A stretch of DNA of 64,000 nucleotides from Ferrithrix thermotolerans DSM 19514 (GCA_945906305.1 CAMDQT010000006.1:1-64000), one strand, 5' to 3'; positions 25,066 through 34,098 are shown, counted from the first letter of the stretch. Notes: a model not told the origin generated them from the letters alone. A program made the numbers and translations.

Positions 25066-25161
25066 GGAGGTGTCTGGGTACCTGGTGGGCTCCCCCGCCT
25101 TCAAAGCGGGTGGGACGGGTGCTCCCCGTCCGGCGGGTTCGATTCCCGTCCACCTCCGCCA
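25066..25161 (+). tRNA. selC: tRNA-Sec (anticodon TCA)
   Basis: Starts GGAGGTGT and ends CCACCTCC plus GCCA, with CCA encoded. Seven acceptor pairs are perfect; the eighth is a T-C mismatch. The anticodon arm CCCGC-CTTCAAA-GCGGG gives anticodon TCA, which reads UGA. The long variable arm has stem GGACGGG / CCCGTCC, and the T-arm is CGGGTTCGATTCCCG. Long variable arm and extended acceptor mark it as SelC. selA and selB lie about 11 and 13.5 kb downstream. Confidence 0.96.
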
Positions 25162-25202
25162 CTCGACACTGGCCCGACCTCGCCCGCAGGCCAGGAAAAC
25201 GC

Positions 25203-25232
25203 CGAAGGCCCGGGCAACAGCCCGGGCCTTCG
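25203..25232. terminator. Hairpin between selC and the sigma factor gene
   Basis: Perfect 13-base stem CGAAGGCCCGGGC / GCCCGGGCCTTCG with a 4-base loop AACA. It lies between the convergent selC and RpoD-family sigma gene, so it can serve both strands. No U-run follows, as is usual in high-GC actinobacteria. Confidence 0.85.
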
Positions 25233-25258
25233 CTATTCGACTCAACAACGGTGGCGGA

Positions 25259-26194
25259 TCAGACCGCCAGCAGGTCGCGTGCCCCGGTATCGCTTGAGGG
25301 GTGGCGCAGCTTGGACATGGCCCGAGCCTCAATTTGGCGAATCCGCTCGCGGGTGAGGTTGAAGTGCTCACCCACCTCTTCCAGCGTGCGGGGTTCACCA
25401 CGATCGAGTCCAAAACGCAGCTTCAGAATTTCCCGCTCACGCTCATCGAGCGGGGCCAGCAACCGGCTGATCTCCTCGGGCAACAGCGCAGTAGCGGCGA
25501 CTTCAAACGGTGACTCGGCGGAACGGTCTTCAACCACATCGCCGAGTTCGGCATCGCCGTCCTCGCGCAACGGCTCCGATAGTGACAACGGCTCCGCGGC
25601 GAAACGCAGCGCCTCGGTCACCTTGTCCTCGGGCATCTCGACCTCAGCGGACAACTCCGACAGCGTGGCCGGACGACCAAGCTTGAGTTCCAGGCGAGCG
25701 CGCGCCTTCTGCAATCGGGCCAGGGTGTCGCCCGCATGGACCGGGAGCCGAATGGTCCGGCCGGTATTGGCGATCCCGCGGGTGATGGCCTGACGGATCC
25801 ACCACGTAGCGTAGGTGGAGAACTTGAAACCCTTGCGCCAGTCGAACTTCTCGACGGCATGCATCAGGCCCAGGTTGCCCTCCTGAATGAGGTCGAGCAA
25901 CGGCAGACCAGAGGCCTGGTATTTCTTCGCGATCGAGACCACCAGTCGGAGGTTCGATTGCACGAACGTTCGCTCTGCCTCCTCCCCGGCGCGGAGATGT
26001 TTCCGCAGTTCGCGTTTGCGAGAAGGGGTCAGATCAGCACCCCCCTCCATCTCGATCCGGGCGGCAGTGCCGGATTCGATCTGCTGCGCCAAACGAACTT
26101 CGTCGTCTTTGGTCAGCAACGGATACTGCCCGATATCGGTGAGGTACAGCCGAACGAGGTCTTCCTCGTCCCGCTCCACGCGCTCCTTCGGCAA
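25259..26194 (-). CDS. RNA polymerase sigma factor, RpoD/SigB group
   Basis: About 311 residues from a TTG at 26194, picked because GAGAGG precedes it at good spacing. Region 1.2 is LVRLYLTDIGQYPLL, region 2 contains NLRLVVSIAKKY, DLIQEGNLGLMHAVEKFDW and KFSTYATWWIRQAI, and region 4.2 is TLEEVGEHFNLTRERIRQIE. It lacks the long N-terminal extension of the principal actinobacterial SigA, so SigB-like is more likely, though it may be the primary factor of this lineage. Confidence 0.92.
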   Translation of the reverse strand: MPKERVERDEEDLVRLYLTDIGQYPLLTKDDEVRLAQQIESGTAARIEMEGGADLTPSRKRELRKHLRAGEEAERTFVQSNLRLVVSIAKKYQASGLPLLDLIQEGNLGLMHAVEKFDWRKGFKFSTYATWWIRQAITRGIANTGRTIRLPVHAGDTLARLQKARARLELKLGRPATLSELSAEVEMPEDKVTEALRFAAEPLSLSEPLREDGDAELGDVVEDRSAESPFEVAATALLPEEISRLLAPLDEREREILKLRFGLDRGEPRTLEEVGEHFNLTRERIRQIEARAMSKLRHPSSDTGARDLLAV

Positions 26195-26247
26195 GTTGCA
26201 CCCTCTCTCAGGACGCTGGGTTGTGCGATTTAACGATACCGACCAAG

Positions 26248-26835
26248 TCAAGATCCCCAGCGCCGGAAAACCGACGCCGAATTTCCCTGTTCAACCACTC
26301 TGACCTGGTTTTTTTTTAAAGCAACCCGCAGATGGGCGAGAAGCGAGACATCAACAACCCCCAGAGCGAGTTCTGAACGGAGCACCTCAACCTCCCCAAA
26401 GTCGTAGAAAGCGTCACCGAGAATGATACGAATCGCGCGGAGAGCGGGACCGTCTGTGACCGGGTGCATTACAACGATGGAGTCTTGGTAGGCCGCCAGC
26501 AGAGCTGGGTAGAGGACATCGTAGTGAGCGGCCACCCCATTTGCCGATGGGCCGTGTGTCCCCATCAGATCGAAAATCCCCCCATCAAGGCCTCCGACAA
26601 CCAACGAATCGGCGCTCGGCACATACGCCCGGGGCAGGATCTCGGCCCAGCGGTCGGCTCGCCAGGCGTGATGGCGGCTGTGCCGGGCGAACATGGCCTT
26701 GAGGGCAGGCTCGTCGGCATCTCGTACCCAACCACCGAGAATCTCGAAACATCGACGTTCGGCCCAACACCAGCCGCCGACCGTGCGGGCGGCACGCTCG
26801 AGCCCGACGACGGGCGACTCCTCGGCCATGTTCAA
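26248..26835 (-). CDS. Ferritin-like helical protein of unknown function
   Basis: 195 residues, start overlapping the nadE stop by 4 bases (ATGA). The N-terminal half has CWAERRCFEILGGWV and FARHSRHHAWRADRWAEILP, helical segments with Glu and His spacing reminiscent of ferritin-like proteins; a second helical pair includes RIILGDAFYDFGEVEVLRSE. Whether it binds metal is not shown. A run of nine A on the coding strand (26309-26317) lies near the C-terminus. Probably co-expressed with nadE. Confidence 0.65.
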   Translation of the reverse strand: MNMAEESPVVGLERAARTVGGWCWAERRCFEILGGWVRDADEPALKAMFARHSRHHAWRADRWAEILPRAYVPSADSLVVGGLDGGIFDLMGTHGPSANGVAAHYDVLYPALLAAYQDSIVVMHPVTDGPALRAIRIILGDAFYDFGEVEVLRSELALGVVDVSLLAHLRVALKKNQVRVVEQGNSASVFRRWGS

Positions 26836-28559
26836 CCCCGGTATCGATTGGTGATGGGCAGACGCCGGTCCTTGCCAAAAGCCCGGGTGGAGATACGTAC
26901 TCCGGGGGCGGTCTGGCGGCGCTTGTACTCGGCGAGGTCGACCAGGCGAAGGACCCGACGCACCACATCGGGGTCGAACCCGGCGGCCACGATTTCCTCC
27001 GCCGACCGATCGCCCTCCACATAGGCCTCCAAGACCCGATCGAGGACGTCATAAGGCGGTAGCGACTGGTCGTCGCGCTGGTCGTGTCGCAGCTCGGCGG
27101 ACGGCGCCTTCGTGAGCACTCGTTCAGGTATGGGCCCTGGAGGACATTCGAGGCCGGCTTGGGCGTTGCGCCAATGACACAACTCGTACACCAGGAGCTT
27201 CCATACGTCCTTGAGGACGGAGAAGCCTCCGGCGGTGTCCCCGTAGAGGGTGGCATAGCCCACCGCAGACTCGGACTTGTTGGACGTGGTGAGCACCAGC
27301 CATCCCAGCTTGTTGGACAACGCCATCAGCGTCACGCCACGCAACCGAGACTGCAAGTTCTCTTCGGTGAGGTCCGTGGCGCGGGTGCCAAAGCTCGGCG
27401 CCAACATCGCCTCAAAGGCCCCATGGACCGGCTCGATGGGAATGGTCCGCAACTCGATACCGAGTCGGTCGGCCAGCTCAGCGGCATCAGCGAGGGAATG
27501 GTCGGAACTGAACCGGGACGGCATCGCCACACCGTGGACGTGTTGTGCGCCGAGCGCATCCACCGCGATGGTGGCCACCAGCGTCGAATCGACACCTCCC
27601 GACAGGCCAACCACGACATCGCTAAAGCCGTTTTTGGTCACGTAATCGCGCGTGGCGAGGACCAGTGCCTGGTACACCTCCTCCACGGGCCCGGATTCAG
27701 GCGCCACGAGGTCCACTACCGCGGCACGCGGCACCGTCGGGATCGCAGCGCTGACTGTGATGACGGGCAGCGGGTCGGACAGCGTGCGGTGGCGGGGGTC
27801 GAGCAGGCGTTTGCGATACGCCGGGCGCAGATCGAGATCAACGACAAGGAGTTGTTCGTGAAAGGGCCGGGCCCGGGCCACGAGCATTCCCTGGTGGTCC
27901 ACCACGAAGGAAGACCCGTCGAACACCAACTCATCTTGGCCACCCACCAGGTTCACGTACACGATGGCCGCGCTCGCGTCAGCGGCTCGGGTGCAGACCA
28001 TGGCCAGTCGCTCGGCGGACTTGCCCCGGTGGAAAGGCGAGGCATTGAGGTTGACGATCACCTCGGCCCCTCCCGCCGCAAGTTCGGACACCGGCCCGGT
28101 CGGGCTCCACACGTCCTCGCAAATGGAGACCCCCACCGCAACCCCGGCAATTTCGTACAGCGGCTGTCCGGCCCGTCCCGCCATGAAGTACCGGCGCTCG
28201 TCGAAGGGCCCGTAATTAGGCAGCAGCCGCTTGTGCGCAACCCCGTGAACGACTCCGTTTGCGCATACCGCGGCAGCGTTGAAAAGGTCGCGCCCACCAT
28301 CGACAAAGCCGATAACTGCGGCGCACGAACCGGTGTAGGCAGCCACCCGCTCAAGGGTCTGGCGACAATCGGCTACGAACTGCGGCTTGAGGACGAGATC
28401 CTCCGGTGGGTAGCCGCACAACGTCAGCTCGGGAAACACGACGAGGTCGCATCCGAGCACCGCAGCTTGCTCGAGGGCTTCGAGCACCCGCCCGGCGTTG
28501 CCCTCGAGGTCACCGACCACGGTATTGATCTGGCAGGCCGCGACCCGGATGGTGCTCAC
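26832..28559 (-). CDS. nadE: Glutamine-dependent NAD+ synthetase
   Basis: 575 residues from GTG 28559 (STIRVAACQINTVVGDLEGN). The N-terminal glutaminase is of nitrilase type: Glu in VVFPELTLCGYPPEDL, Lys in HKRLLPNYGPFDE and Cys in VGVSICEDVW. The C-terminal ATP-pyrophosphatase domain has GLSGGVDSTLVATIA. It converts nicotinic acid adenine dinucleotide to NAD+ with ammonia channelled from glutamine. The downstream ferritin-like gene overlaps by 4 bases. Confidence 0.96.
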   Translation of the reverse strand: MSTIRVAACQINTVVGDLEGNAGRVLEALEQAAVLGCDLVVFPELTLCGYPPEDLVLKPQFVADCRQTLERVAAYTGSCAAVIGFVDGGRDLFNAAAVCANGVVHGVAHKRLLPNYGPFDERRYFMAGRAGQPLYEIAGVAVGVSICEDVWSPTGPVSELAAGGAEVIVNLNASPFHRGKSAERLAMVCTRAADASAAIVYVNLVGGQDELVFDGSSFVVDHQGMLVARARPFHEQLLVVDLDLRPAYRKRLLDPRHRTLSDPLPVITVSAAIPTVPRAAVVDLVAPESGPVEEVYQALVLATRDYVTKNGFSDVVVGLSGGVDSTLVATIAVDALGAQHVHGVAMPSRFSSDHSLADAAELADRLGIELRTIPIEPVHGAFEAMLAPSFGTRATDLTEENLQSRLRGVTLMALSNKLGWLVLTTSNKSESAVGYATLYGDTAGGFSVLKDVWKLLVYELCHWRNAQAGLECPPGPIPERVLTKAPSAELRHDQRDDQSLPPYDVLDRVLEAYVEGDRSAEEIVAAGFDPDVVRRVLRLVDLAEYKRRQTAPGVRISTRAFGKDRRLPITNRYRG

Positions 28560-28624
28560 GACGCTAAGGCTACGCAACGGCCCCACACCGCGCGAAGGCG
28601 ATCGCCGCAGCACCACACACCCGG

Positions 28625-28822
28625 GTGTGCGACCGCGTTGCCGCCCGCAACACCGACCGCTTCGGTGGCCTGGTCACGGCCTACAGCGACGTCACTTGCC
28701 GGACCCTCGGCTCCTTCAACGTTCCCACCGGGGGGCTGGGTACGGGGTTGCTCGTCGCGGTCGGGGTCGCCGCGCTGTTGGGCTGGTGGCAACGACGTTC
28801 GACCGGGTTCTTGACCCGCTGA
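28625..28822 (+). CDS. Possible 65-residue Cys-containing single-pass membrane protein
   Basis: GTG 28625 to TGA 28822. Codon third positions are strongly GC-rich, like real genes here. Two cysteines (VCDRVAARN and DVTCRTLG) lie before a hydrophobic segment GLGTGLLVAVGVAALLGWW, followed by the basic QRRSTGF. No ribosome binding site is visible, and in-frame sequence upstream is open only to a TAA at 28565. It may be a leaderless microprotein or a gene fragment. The remaining bases between nadE and glnA (to 28950) show nothing else. Confidence 0.4.
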   Translation: MCDRVAARNTDRFGGLVTAYSDVTCRTLGSFNVPTGGLGTGLLVAVGVAALLGWWQRRSTGFLTR

Positions 28823-28950
28823 GAAAGCTTGGTCGACGGCCGCGGACGGCTGGCTCAACCGCCTCAGCGCCCATCCCGCCCGTTCGCCAAATGTGAACTG
28901 AGTGTGAAGGCATCGCCAGGACGAGCGAACTCCGCCGCCGATGGTGCACC

Positions 28951-30291
28951 ATGGTCGTGATGACGCGCCAACAACAGTACGTGCTGCGCACGGTCGAGGA
29001 ACGAGGGGTCCGGCTTCTTCGACTGTGGTTCACCGACGTCAACGGTCAGTTGAAGTCATTTGCCATCACCCCAGCAGAGCTGGAGAACGCCTTCACCGAG
29101 GGGATGCATTTCGACGGGTCCTCCATCGACGGTTTCTCACGCGTGCAGGAATCGGACGTGCTGGCCCGGCCGGACGCGTCCACCTTCGAGCTGCTGCCCT
29201 TCGGTCCCGAAGCCGAACACTCCGCCCGGATGTTCTGTGACATCGAAACCGTTGACGGCACGCCCTTCGCTGGCGACCCGCGTTACGTGCTCAAACGCAA
29301 CCTCGCTCGCGCCCGCCAGATGGGCTACACCTTCATGGTGGCCCCGGAGATGGAGTTCTTCTACTTCGCCGACGGTGACCCGACGAAGCCGTTGAAACCG
29401 CTGGACTCCGGCTCGTATTTCGATCTGACCCTGGCGGATGTCGCTTCCGACCTTCGTCGGCGTACGATCGGCATGCTCGAAGCCATGAGCATCCCGGTCG
29501 AGTACAGCTTCCACGAGGACTCGCCCTCTCAACACGAAATCGACTTGCGCTACACCGACGCGATGGAGATGGCCGACACGGTCATGACCTTCCGTCTGTT
29601 GGTACGCGAGATCGCCCTCGAACGTGGGGTGTACGCCACCTTCATGCCCAAGCCCCTCGCTGGGGTGCAGGGCTCGGGCATGCATACCCACATGAGCCTG
29701 TTCCAAGGCGACACGAACGTGTTCCACGACGCGGCGACGGGTGGGTTGTCCAAACAGGCCGAGCAGTTCATCGCCGGGCTGCTCTTCCATGCCCGTGAAA
29801 TCTGCGCTGTGACCAACCAGTTGGTGAACTCCTACAAACGCCTCGCCCCCGGATCGGAGGCGCCGCCGTATGTGTCCTGGGCCCACAACAACCGCTCCGC
29901 CCTCATCCGGGTTCCGGTGACCAAAAAGGACAAGCCGAGTTCAACCCGCATCGAGTACCGGGCGCCCGACCCGGCGTGCAACCCCTATTTGGCCTTCTCC
30001 GTCATCCTCGCCGCAGGCCTACGCGGCATCACCGAAGGCTACGAATTGCCTGAGGAAGCGGCCTCGAACCTCTTCGAGCTCACCCCCGCTCAGCTGACCA
30101 AGGCCGGCATCGTGCCGCTTCCGGTCAACCTGTCCGAAGCCCTCGACGAAATGGAACGCTCCGAGCTGGTCCACGACGCGCTCGGCGACCACATCTTCGA
30201 ATGGTTCCTGCGTAACAAGCGGGCCGAGTTCGCCGAGTACCGGGCCCAGGTAACGCCCTATGAGCTGTCTCGGTACTTGCCGAGTTGGTAA
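28951..30291 (+). CDS. glnA: Glutamine synthetase type I
   Basis: 446 residues. Features include GMHFDGSSIDGFS, the glutamate cluster VAPEMEFFYF and EDSPSQHEIDLRY, GSGMHTHMSLF, and the ATP-site NNRSALIRVP. The Tyr of the adenylylation loop in the beta subtype is not found in the corresponding ELPEEAASNLFELTP segment, so it looks like the GlnA2/alpha-like form, not adenylylated. A second ATG at 28960 is possible. The glnR-like regulator follows 3 bases after the stop. Confidence 0.96.
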   Translation: MVVMTRQQQYVLRTVEERGVRLLRLWFTDVNGQLKSFAITPAELENAFTEGMHFDGSSIDGFSRVQESDVLARPDASTFELLPFGPEAEHSARMFCDIETVDGTPFAGDPRYVLKRNLARARQMGYTFMVAPEMEFFYFADGDPTKPLKPLDSGSYFDLTLADVASDLRRRTIGMLEAMSIPVEYSFHEDSPSQHEIDLRYTDAMEMADTVMTFRLLVREIALERGVYATFMPKPLAGVQGSGMHTHMSLFQGDTNVFHDAATGGLSKQAEQFIAGLLFHAREICAVTNQLVNSYKRLAPGSEAPPYVSWAHNNRSALIRVPVTKKDKPSSTRIEYRAPDPACNPYLAFSVILAAGLRGITEGYELPEEAASNLFELTPAQLTKAGIVPLPVNLSEALDEMERSELVHDALGDHIFEWFLRNKRAEFAEYRAQVTPYELSRYLPSW

Positions 30292-30294
30292 GCC

Positions 30295-30975
30295 ATGGAA
30301 CCGCTGCTCGTCTACCCCTTCCCCGTCGCCGCTGATCTGGCCCAGGCCCTTGAGCGGGCCGGGTACCGCTACATCGGCGTCACCGACGAGGTCGACGCCG
30401 AACGCAAGGAGCCCGACGACGGCTGGGGCGGCGCGATCATCATGGCCGACCGCTCCTCCGATGAGGCCTACAAGCTCGCCGTGGCGTTGCGTAAGCGCGA
30501 CTACCCGCTTGAACCGCTGCTGATGGTGCTGCGCGCAGAGCAGCTCAACTCCCTCGAACTCAATCGAGACCTTTTCGACGACTTCATGGTCTCGCCGCTC
30601 AATCACCGCGAGCTCGAGGTCCGGCTCAAGCACCAGTACTGGCGACTGGGCCGGGGCACCCGGCCCGAACTGGTCGAATACGGCGACCTCGTGCTCAACC
30701 TGGAGACCTATCAGGCGGCCATCGCGCGTCGCCCACTCGACCTGACCTACATGGAATACGAACTGCTGAAGTTCCTCGCCCAACACCCGGGCAAGGTCTT
30801 CACCCGTGAGGCGCTACTCAACCGGGTCTGGGGCTACGAGTACTACGGCGGAGCCCGCACCGTTGACGTCCACGTCCGACGCCTGCGGGCGAAACTCGGC
30901 GAGGAGTACGCCAACCTGATCCAGACGGTGCGTTCCGTCGGCTACCGCTTCGGCCAGTCGCGTTGGTCGGGCTGA
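30295..30975 (+). CDS. glnR: GlnR-like atypical response regulator
   Basis: 226 residues. The N-terminal receiver-like domain lacks the normal aspartate pocket and reads AIIMADRSSDEA. The C-terminal OmpR-type winged helix is DLTYMEYELLKFLAQHPGK and GARTVDVHVRRLRAKLG. GlnR proteins are orphan, non-phosphorylated regulators of nitrogen assimilation genes. Direct linkage to glnA (3-base gap) supports the role. No sensor kinase is adjacent. Confidence 0.85.
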   Translation: MEPLLVYPFPVAADLAQALERAGYRYIGVTDEVDAERKEPDDGWGGAIIMADRSSDEAYKLAVALRKRDYPLEPLLMVLRAEQLNSLELNRDLFDDFMVSPLNHRELEVRLKHQYWRLGRGTRPELVEYGDLVLNLETYQAAIARRPLDLTYMEYELLKFLAQHPGKVFTREALLNRVWGYEYYGGARTVDVHVRRLRAKLGEEYANLIQTVRSVGYRFGQSRWSG

Positions 30976-31006
30976 GCTCGACGCCAGCTCACCAAAGCGG
31001 GTCGAC

Positions 31007-31165
31007 TCAGTTGTTGAGACCCTTGTAGACGCTGTCCCCACCACGACGATCGGCGTCACCCTTGAGCAGGCAGCCGAGCACCCCCGCAACAAGGGAACCG
31101 GACATCATGATGGCCACGGGCATCACAACGACGAGCACGACGACAAGTAGCACTGCACCCCACAT
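31007..31165 (-). CDS. 52-residue small membrane protein
   Basis: ATG 31165 to TGA 31007. MWGAVLLVVVLVVVMPVAIM starts a strongly hydrophobic region ending in LVAGVLGCLL, followed by a polar tail KGDADRRGG. Similar small proteins with this layout occur in actinobacteria, but I know no function. Converges with glnR, 12 bases from the preceding XDH-like gene stop, and may be its co-transcribed partner. Confidence 0.72.
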   Translation of the reverse strand: MWGAVLLVVVLVVVMPVAIMMSGSLVAGVLGCLLKGDADRRGGDSVYKGLNN

Positions 31166-31177
31166 AAGGCTCCTGTT

Positions 31178-32803
31178 CTAGCGCAATGGTCGGTGGGTCG
31201 GCCACGACGGGGGATTGCCCTGCGCCGCCCACAGCGCAGCCGCGGTGACCGCGAAGACCGCGTCGGATACCGCCATTGGTGCCGCGGGCGCCACTCCAGC
31301 GGATGCAGCCGGCCGCACCGACCACTGCACTGGGGGCATGTCCACCGCTCGCAAGACCCCAAGACTGCGAACGGTGAGGTCCTGCACGATGCCCTCCGCA
31401 GACACGGTCAGGCACTCGGCGCTCACCCATGACGCGGCCATGTGCAGCGCACCAATGCAATAGGAGCGCAGCACCGCCTCGTCGAGCACTTCGCCTGGGT
31501 CGACCTCGACCTGCACGGTACCGTCCGGCCCGATCGTGACGCTGGCCGCCCCTCCGCCGGGCTGGGCCACTGGCACCGCCCGCTCCCACAGCACCGAACC
31601 CAACACCACCCCTTCAGCCCAGCCTGCCGCTCTTGGTTGCACCGAGGTGGGCGGGCCGACCACGTCGACCTCCTCGATCACCAACTCGGGCGGGCCCGAA
31701 CCTGCCCGCAGCGCGCCGGCAGCTTCGGCCGCTTCAATCGCGGCGTTGAACCCTGCCTGTAACCGCAGGGCCAACCCATCGGTACGCGCCGCACGTACGA
31801 CGACCTGGCGAGTGCTCAGGTCTACCCCGGCGGCGATCGGTGGTCGTTTCGGGCCCTTCGCCGCCACGTCCTCCCGGGACCACAACACCCGAACCGGTTG
31901 GCCGGTGGACGCGGCCAGCAGCCGAGCCTGCTGCGTCACCGGCGAAGCCAACTTCCCGCCAAACGCGCCCCCGTTGCCGAGCGTCCCCGCCGGGGAGCCG
32001 CCTGGCACGCACCACGATGCGTCGGGTTCGAGATACGCGGGATCGACCCAACTCGTCTGCAAGACCACATCCCACTGTCCCGCGGGCAGCTCAATTGGAT
32101 GGCTGGCGGCCACGGTGGTCCGCCGGCCCTGGACCTTGCCCGCTGCGCTACGGGCCTGCGCCAGGGTGGCACCCAAGGCCCAGCCACCGGACCCATCGGG
32201 CACCGCAACCAGCGCTCCAGATGGCGCCCGGTCATCGGCGAACCCACCACGGCCGAGTGCCACCTCAGGCCCGACCCGTTGGGGCACGTGGCCCTCGAGC
32301 TCGGCCCGCCGCGCCGCGGCCGCGAGGTCACGCCCTGTCCGAGCGGGTAGCGACACCGGCCGCTCAGCGCCGGCAGCAAGAGCGAAGGCGTCAAGGATCG
32401 GCAACCATCCGGTGCACCGACACAGATGGGCCAACAACGCCTGGGCTGGGTTCGGCACCGCCTTTTCCGCCTCCGCCACGAGGCGCAAAATGATGCCGGG
32501 ACTGCAAAACCCACACTGGCTGGCCCCCGCGGTGGCGAACGCCTCCGCCCATCGAGCGGCGATCTCGGGGGCCAGACCATCTACCGTGGTCACCTGCCGC
32601 CCCGCGATACGGCGAACCGGGGTCACACAGGCCACCCTCGGCACCCCGTCGACAAGCACCGTGCAACACCCGCACTGGCCTTGAGGCGAGCAGCCGTCCT
32701 TGACGGAGCGGATAGCGAGTTCGTCCCGCAGGACGGCGAGCAAGGTGGTGGAGTCATCGACCACCTTGACCGGCCGACCGTCGACGTGCAGCGTGACAGC
32801 CAT
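31178..32803 (-). CDS. Miniature fused xanthine-dehydrogenase-like protein ([2Fe-2S] + reduced molybdopterin-type domain)
   Basis: 541 residues from ATG 32803 (MAVTLHVDGRPVKVVDD). The first 160 residues form an intact two-cluster ferredoxin-like subunit: DGCSPQGQCGCCTVL for the plant-type cluster, CGFCSPGI and LCRCTG for the second. The rest resembles a molybdopterin-binding large subunit (LGNGGAFGGK, IVQDLTVRSLGVLRAVDMPP) but is about half the usual size. The C-terminal GxGE with the catalytic glutamate is replaced by AGVAPAAPMAV. An active hydroxylase seems unlikely; electron transfer or a structural role is possible. Confidence 0.75.
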   Translation of the reverse strand: MAVTLHVDGRPVKVVDDSTTLLAVLRDELAIRSVKDGCSPQGQCGCCTVLVDGVPRVACVTPVRRIAGRQVTTVDGLAPEIAARWAEAFATAGASQCGFCSPGIILRLVAEAEKAVPNPAQALLAHLCRCTGWLPILDAFALAAGAERPVSLPARTGRDLAAAARRAELEGHVPQRVGPEVALGRGGFADDRAPSGALVAVPDGSGGWALGATLAQARSAAGKVQGRRTTVAASHPIELPAGQWDVVLQTSWVDPAYLEPDASWCVPGGSPAGTLGNGGAFGGKLASPVTQQARLLAASTGQPVRVLWSREDVAAKGPKRPPIAAGVDLSTRQVVVRAARTDGLALRLQAGFNAAIEAAEAAGALRAGSGPPELVIEEVDVVGPPTSVQPRAAGWAEGVVLGSVLWERAVPVAQPGGGAASVTIGPDGTVQVEVDPGEVLDEAVLRSYCIGALHMAASWVSAECLTVSAEGIVQDLTVRSLGVLRAVDMPPVQWSVRPAASAGVAPAAPMAVSDAVFAVTAAALWAAQGNPPSWPTHRPLR

Positions 32804-32885
32804 GGGGCCCGACCCTAACGGCTCCGCCCAAGCGGGGCCCCGCCACGACGAGCACGACGGGGCGTAGTTCGGCCAAGCTGATCCC

Positions 32886-33515
32886 ATGCAGATCGCGTGC
32901 GTTCTCTACCCCCGATTCACCGCGCTCGACATCATCGGGCCATTCCAAACGCTGGTCGACCTGCGTGGGGTCGACACGGTATTCGTGGCGGAGGTCGCCG
33001 GACCGGTGCCCGATCACACCGGCCGCTGCCATCTTGTCGCCACCCACACCTTCGCCGAACTCAGCGCACCCGACGTCGTCGTGGTGCCCGGTGGCATGGC
33101 CGATCAGACCGCCACGGCCGAGGACCCCGTGGTGGCGTGGCTGCGGACGGTGCACCCGAGCACAACATGGACCACGAGCGTGTGCACCGGAGCCATCTAT
33201 CTGGGCCTCGCCGGCATCCTCAACGGGCTCGATGCCACCACCCACTGGGCGGCCTACGACCGGCTCGGACAACTCGGCGCGGTGCCCATCGCCGAACGCG
33301 TCGTGCGCCGGGGCAAGGTGATCACTGCGGCCGGAGTCTCGGCCGGGATTGACATGGGCCTGTTGCTGGCGGCCGAATTGGCCGGTGAACGGGCCGCCCA
33401 CGGGGTGCAACTCGCCATCGAGTACGACCCGCAGCCGCCCTTCGACTGCGGCGCGCCGTGGAAGGTCCCAGCAGAATTACGAGCCCGCGTCGCCGCCGCC
33501 CTCGGCGGAAGCTGA
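32886..33515 (+). CDS. DJ-1/PfpI family protein
   Basis: 209 residues. Begins MQIACVLYPRFTALDIIGPF; the nucleophile elbow is WTTSVCTGAIYLGLAG, with the family's TTHW in LDATTHWAAYDRL. The layout resembles isonitrile hydratase and GATase1-like regulators without the DNA-binding half. Substrate unknown. Divergent from the XDH-like gene, 82 bases between starts. Confidence 0.88.
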   Translation: MQIACVLYPRFTALDIIGPFQTLVDLRGVDTVFVAEVAGPVPDHTGRCHLVATHTFAELSAPDVVVVPGGMADQTATAEDPVVAWLRTVHPSTTWTTSVCTGAIYLGLAGILNGLDATTHWAAYDRLGQLGAVPIAERVVRRGKVITAAGVSAGIDMGLLLAAELAGERAAHGVQLAIEYDPQPPFDCGAPWKVPAELRARVAAALGGS

Positions 33516-33726
33516 CCGACACAACCCAACGGTGCACAACTAGCGCGACGCCCACCACAGCACGGCCGAATCGGCCTTCATGGCCTGCCTGCACCGGCAG
33601 CCACTCAACCGCGGCGGTACCTCAGCACCTACGCCATGGGCGGTATGAGCCTGGCCATCTGCTCAACGCCATGGCCTCTGCCCTACGGGCCGAACTCGCC
33701 GCCCCAATGATCTGAGCCAGATGGCG

Positions 33727-34047
33727 TCAGCTGAAGGACTGTCCGCAGCCACAGGTGCGGCTGGCATTGGGGTTGTTGATCGAAAACCCGGTCTGGCTCA
33801 GGCCGTCCTTGTAGTCGAGGGTGGCGCCGGTAAGTAGCTGCGCAGATGCCGGGTCGACCACAACGCGAACGTCGCCGAAGTGTTCAGCCATGTCATCGTC
33901 AGCAATGTCGGAATCGAAGAACATCTCGTAACTGAAACCGGAACAACCACCTGGGCGCACGGCAACCCGCAGCGCCAACTCCGGGACACCCTCGGCGTCG
34001 ATGAGTTCCTTGACCTTCTTCGTTGCGGTGTCCGTGAGAGTGATCAC
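33727..34047 (-). CDS. erpA: A-type iron-sulfur cluster carrier (ErpA/IscA)
   Basis: 106 residues from GTG 34047, which has AGGAG seven bases upstream; upstream ATGs lack such a site. The three cluster-binding cysteines are in RPGGCSGFSY and RTCGCGQSF. It delivers Fe-S clusters to target proteins. Nearby are a SufR-like regulator (upstream) and Mrp, giving a small Fe-S handling group, without the suf operon itself. Confidence 0.94.
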   Translation of the reverse strand: MITLTDTATKKVKELIDAEGVPELALRVAVRPGGCSGFSYEMFFDSDIADDDMAEHFGDVRVVVDPASAQLLTGATLDYKDGLSQTGFSINNPNASRTCGCGQSFS

Positions 34048-34098
34048 GTGTTGTCTCCTACTTGGCATTTGTGTGCAGCGAACCGACCGATACACATC

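Noticed and set aside
24965..25297. Plus-strand frame starting MKLTDRERQVTTELADV just before tRNA-Sec
   Set aside because: It runs straight through the tRNA gene and its terminator hairpin, and no ribosome binding site or matching family was seen.
33516..33726. A plus-strand stretch reading RRYLSTYAMGGMSLAIC, vaguely like a thiolase C-terminus
   Set aside because: Too short and weakly similar, with no upstream matching part; the 211 bases between the DJ-1 gene and the A-type carrier gene are treated as non-coding.
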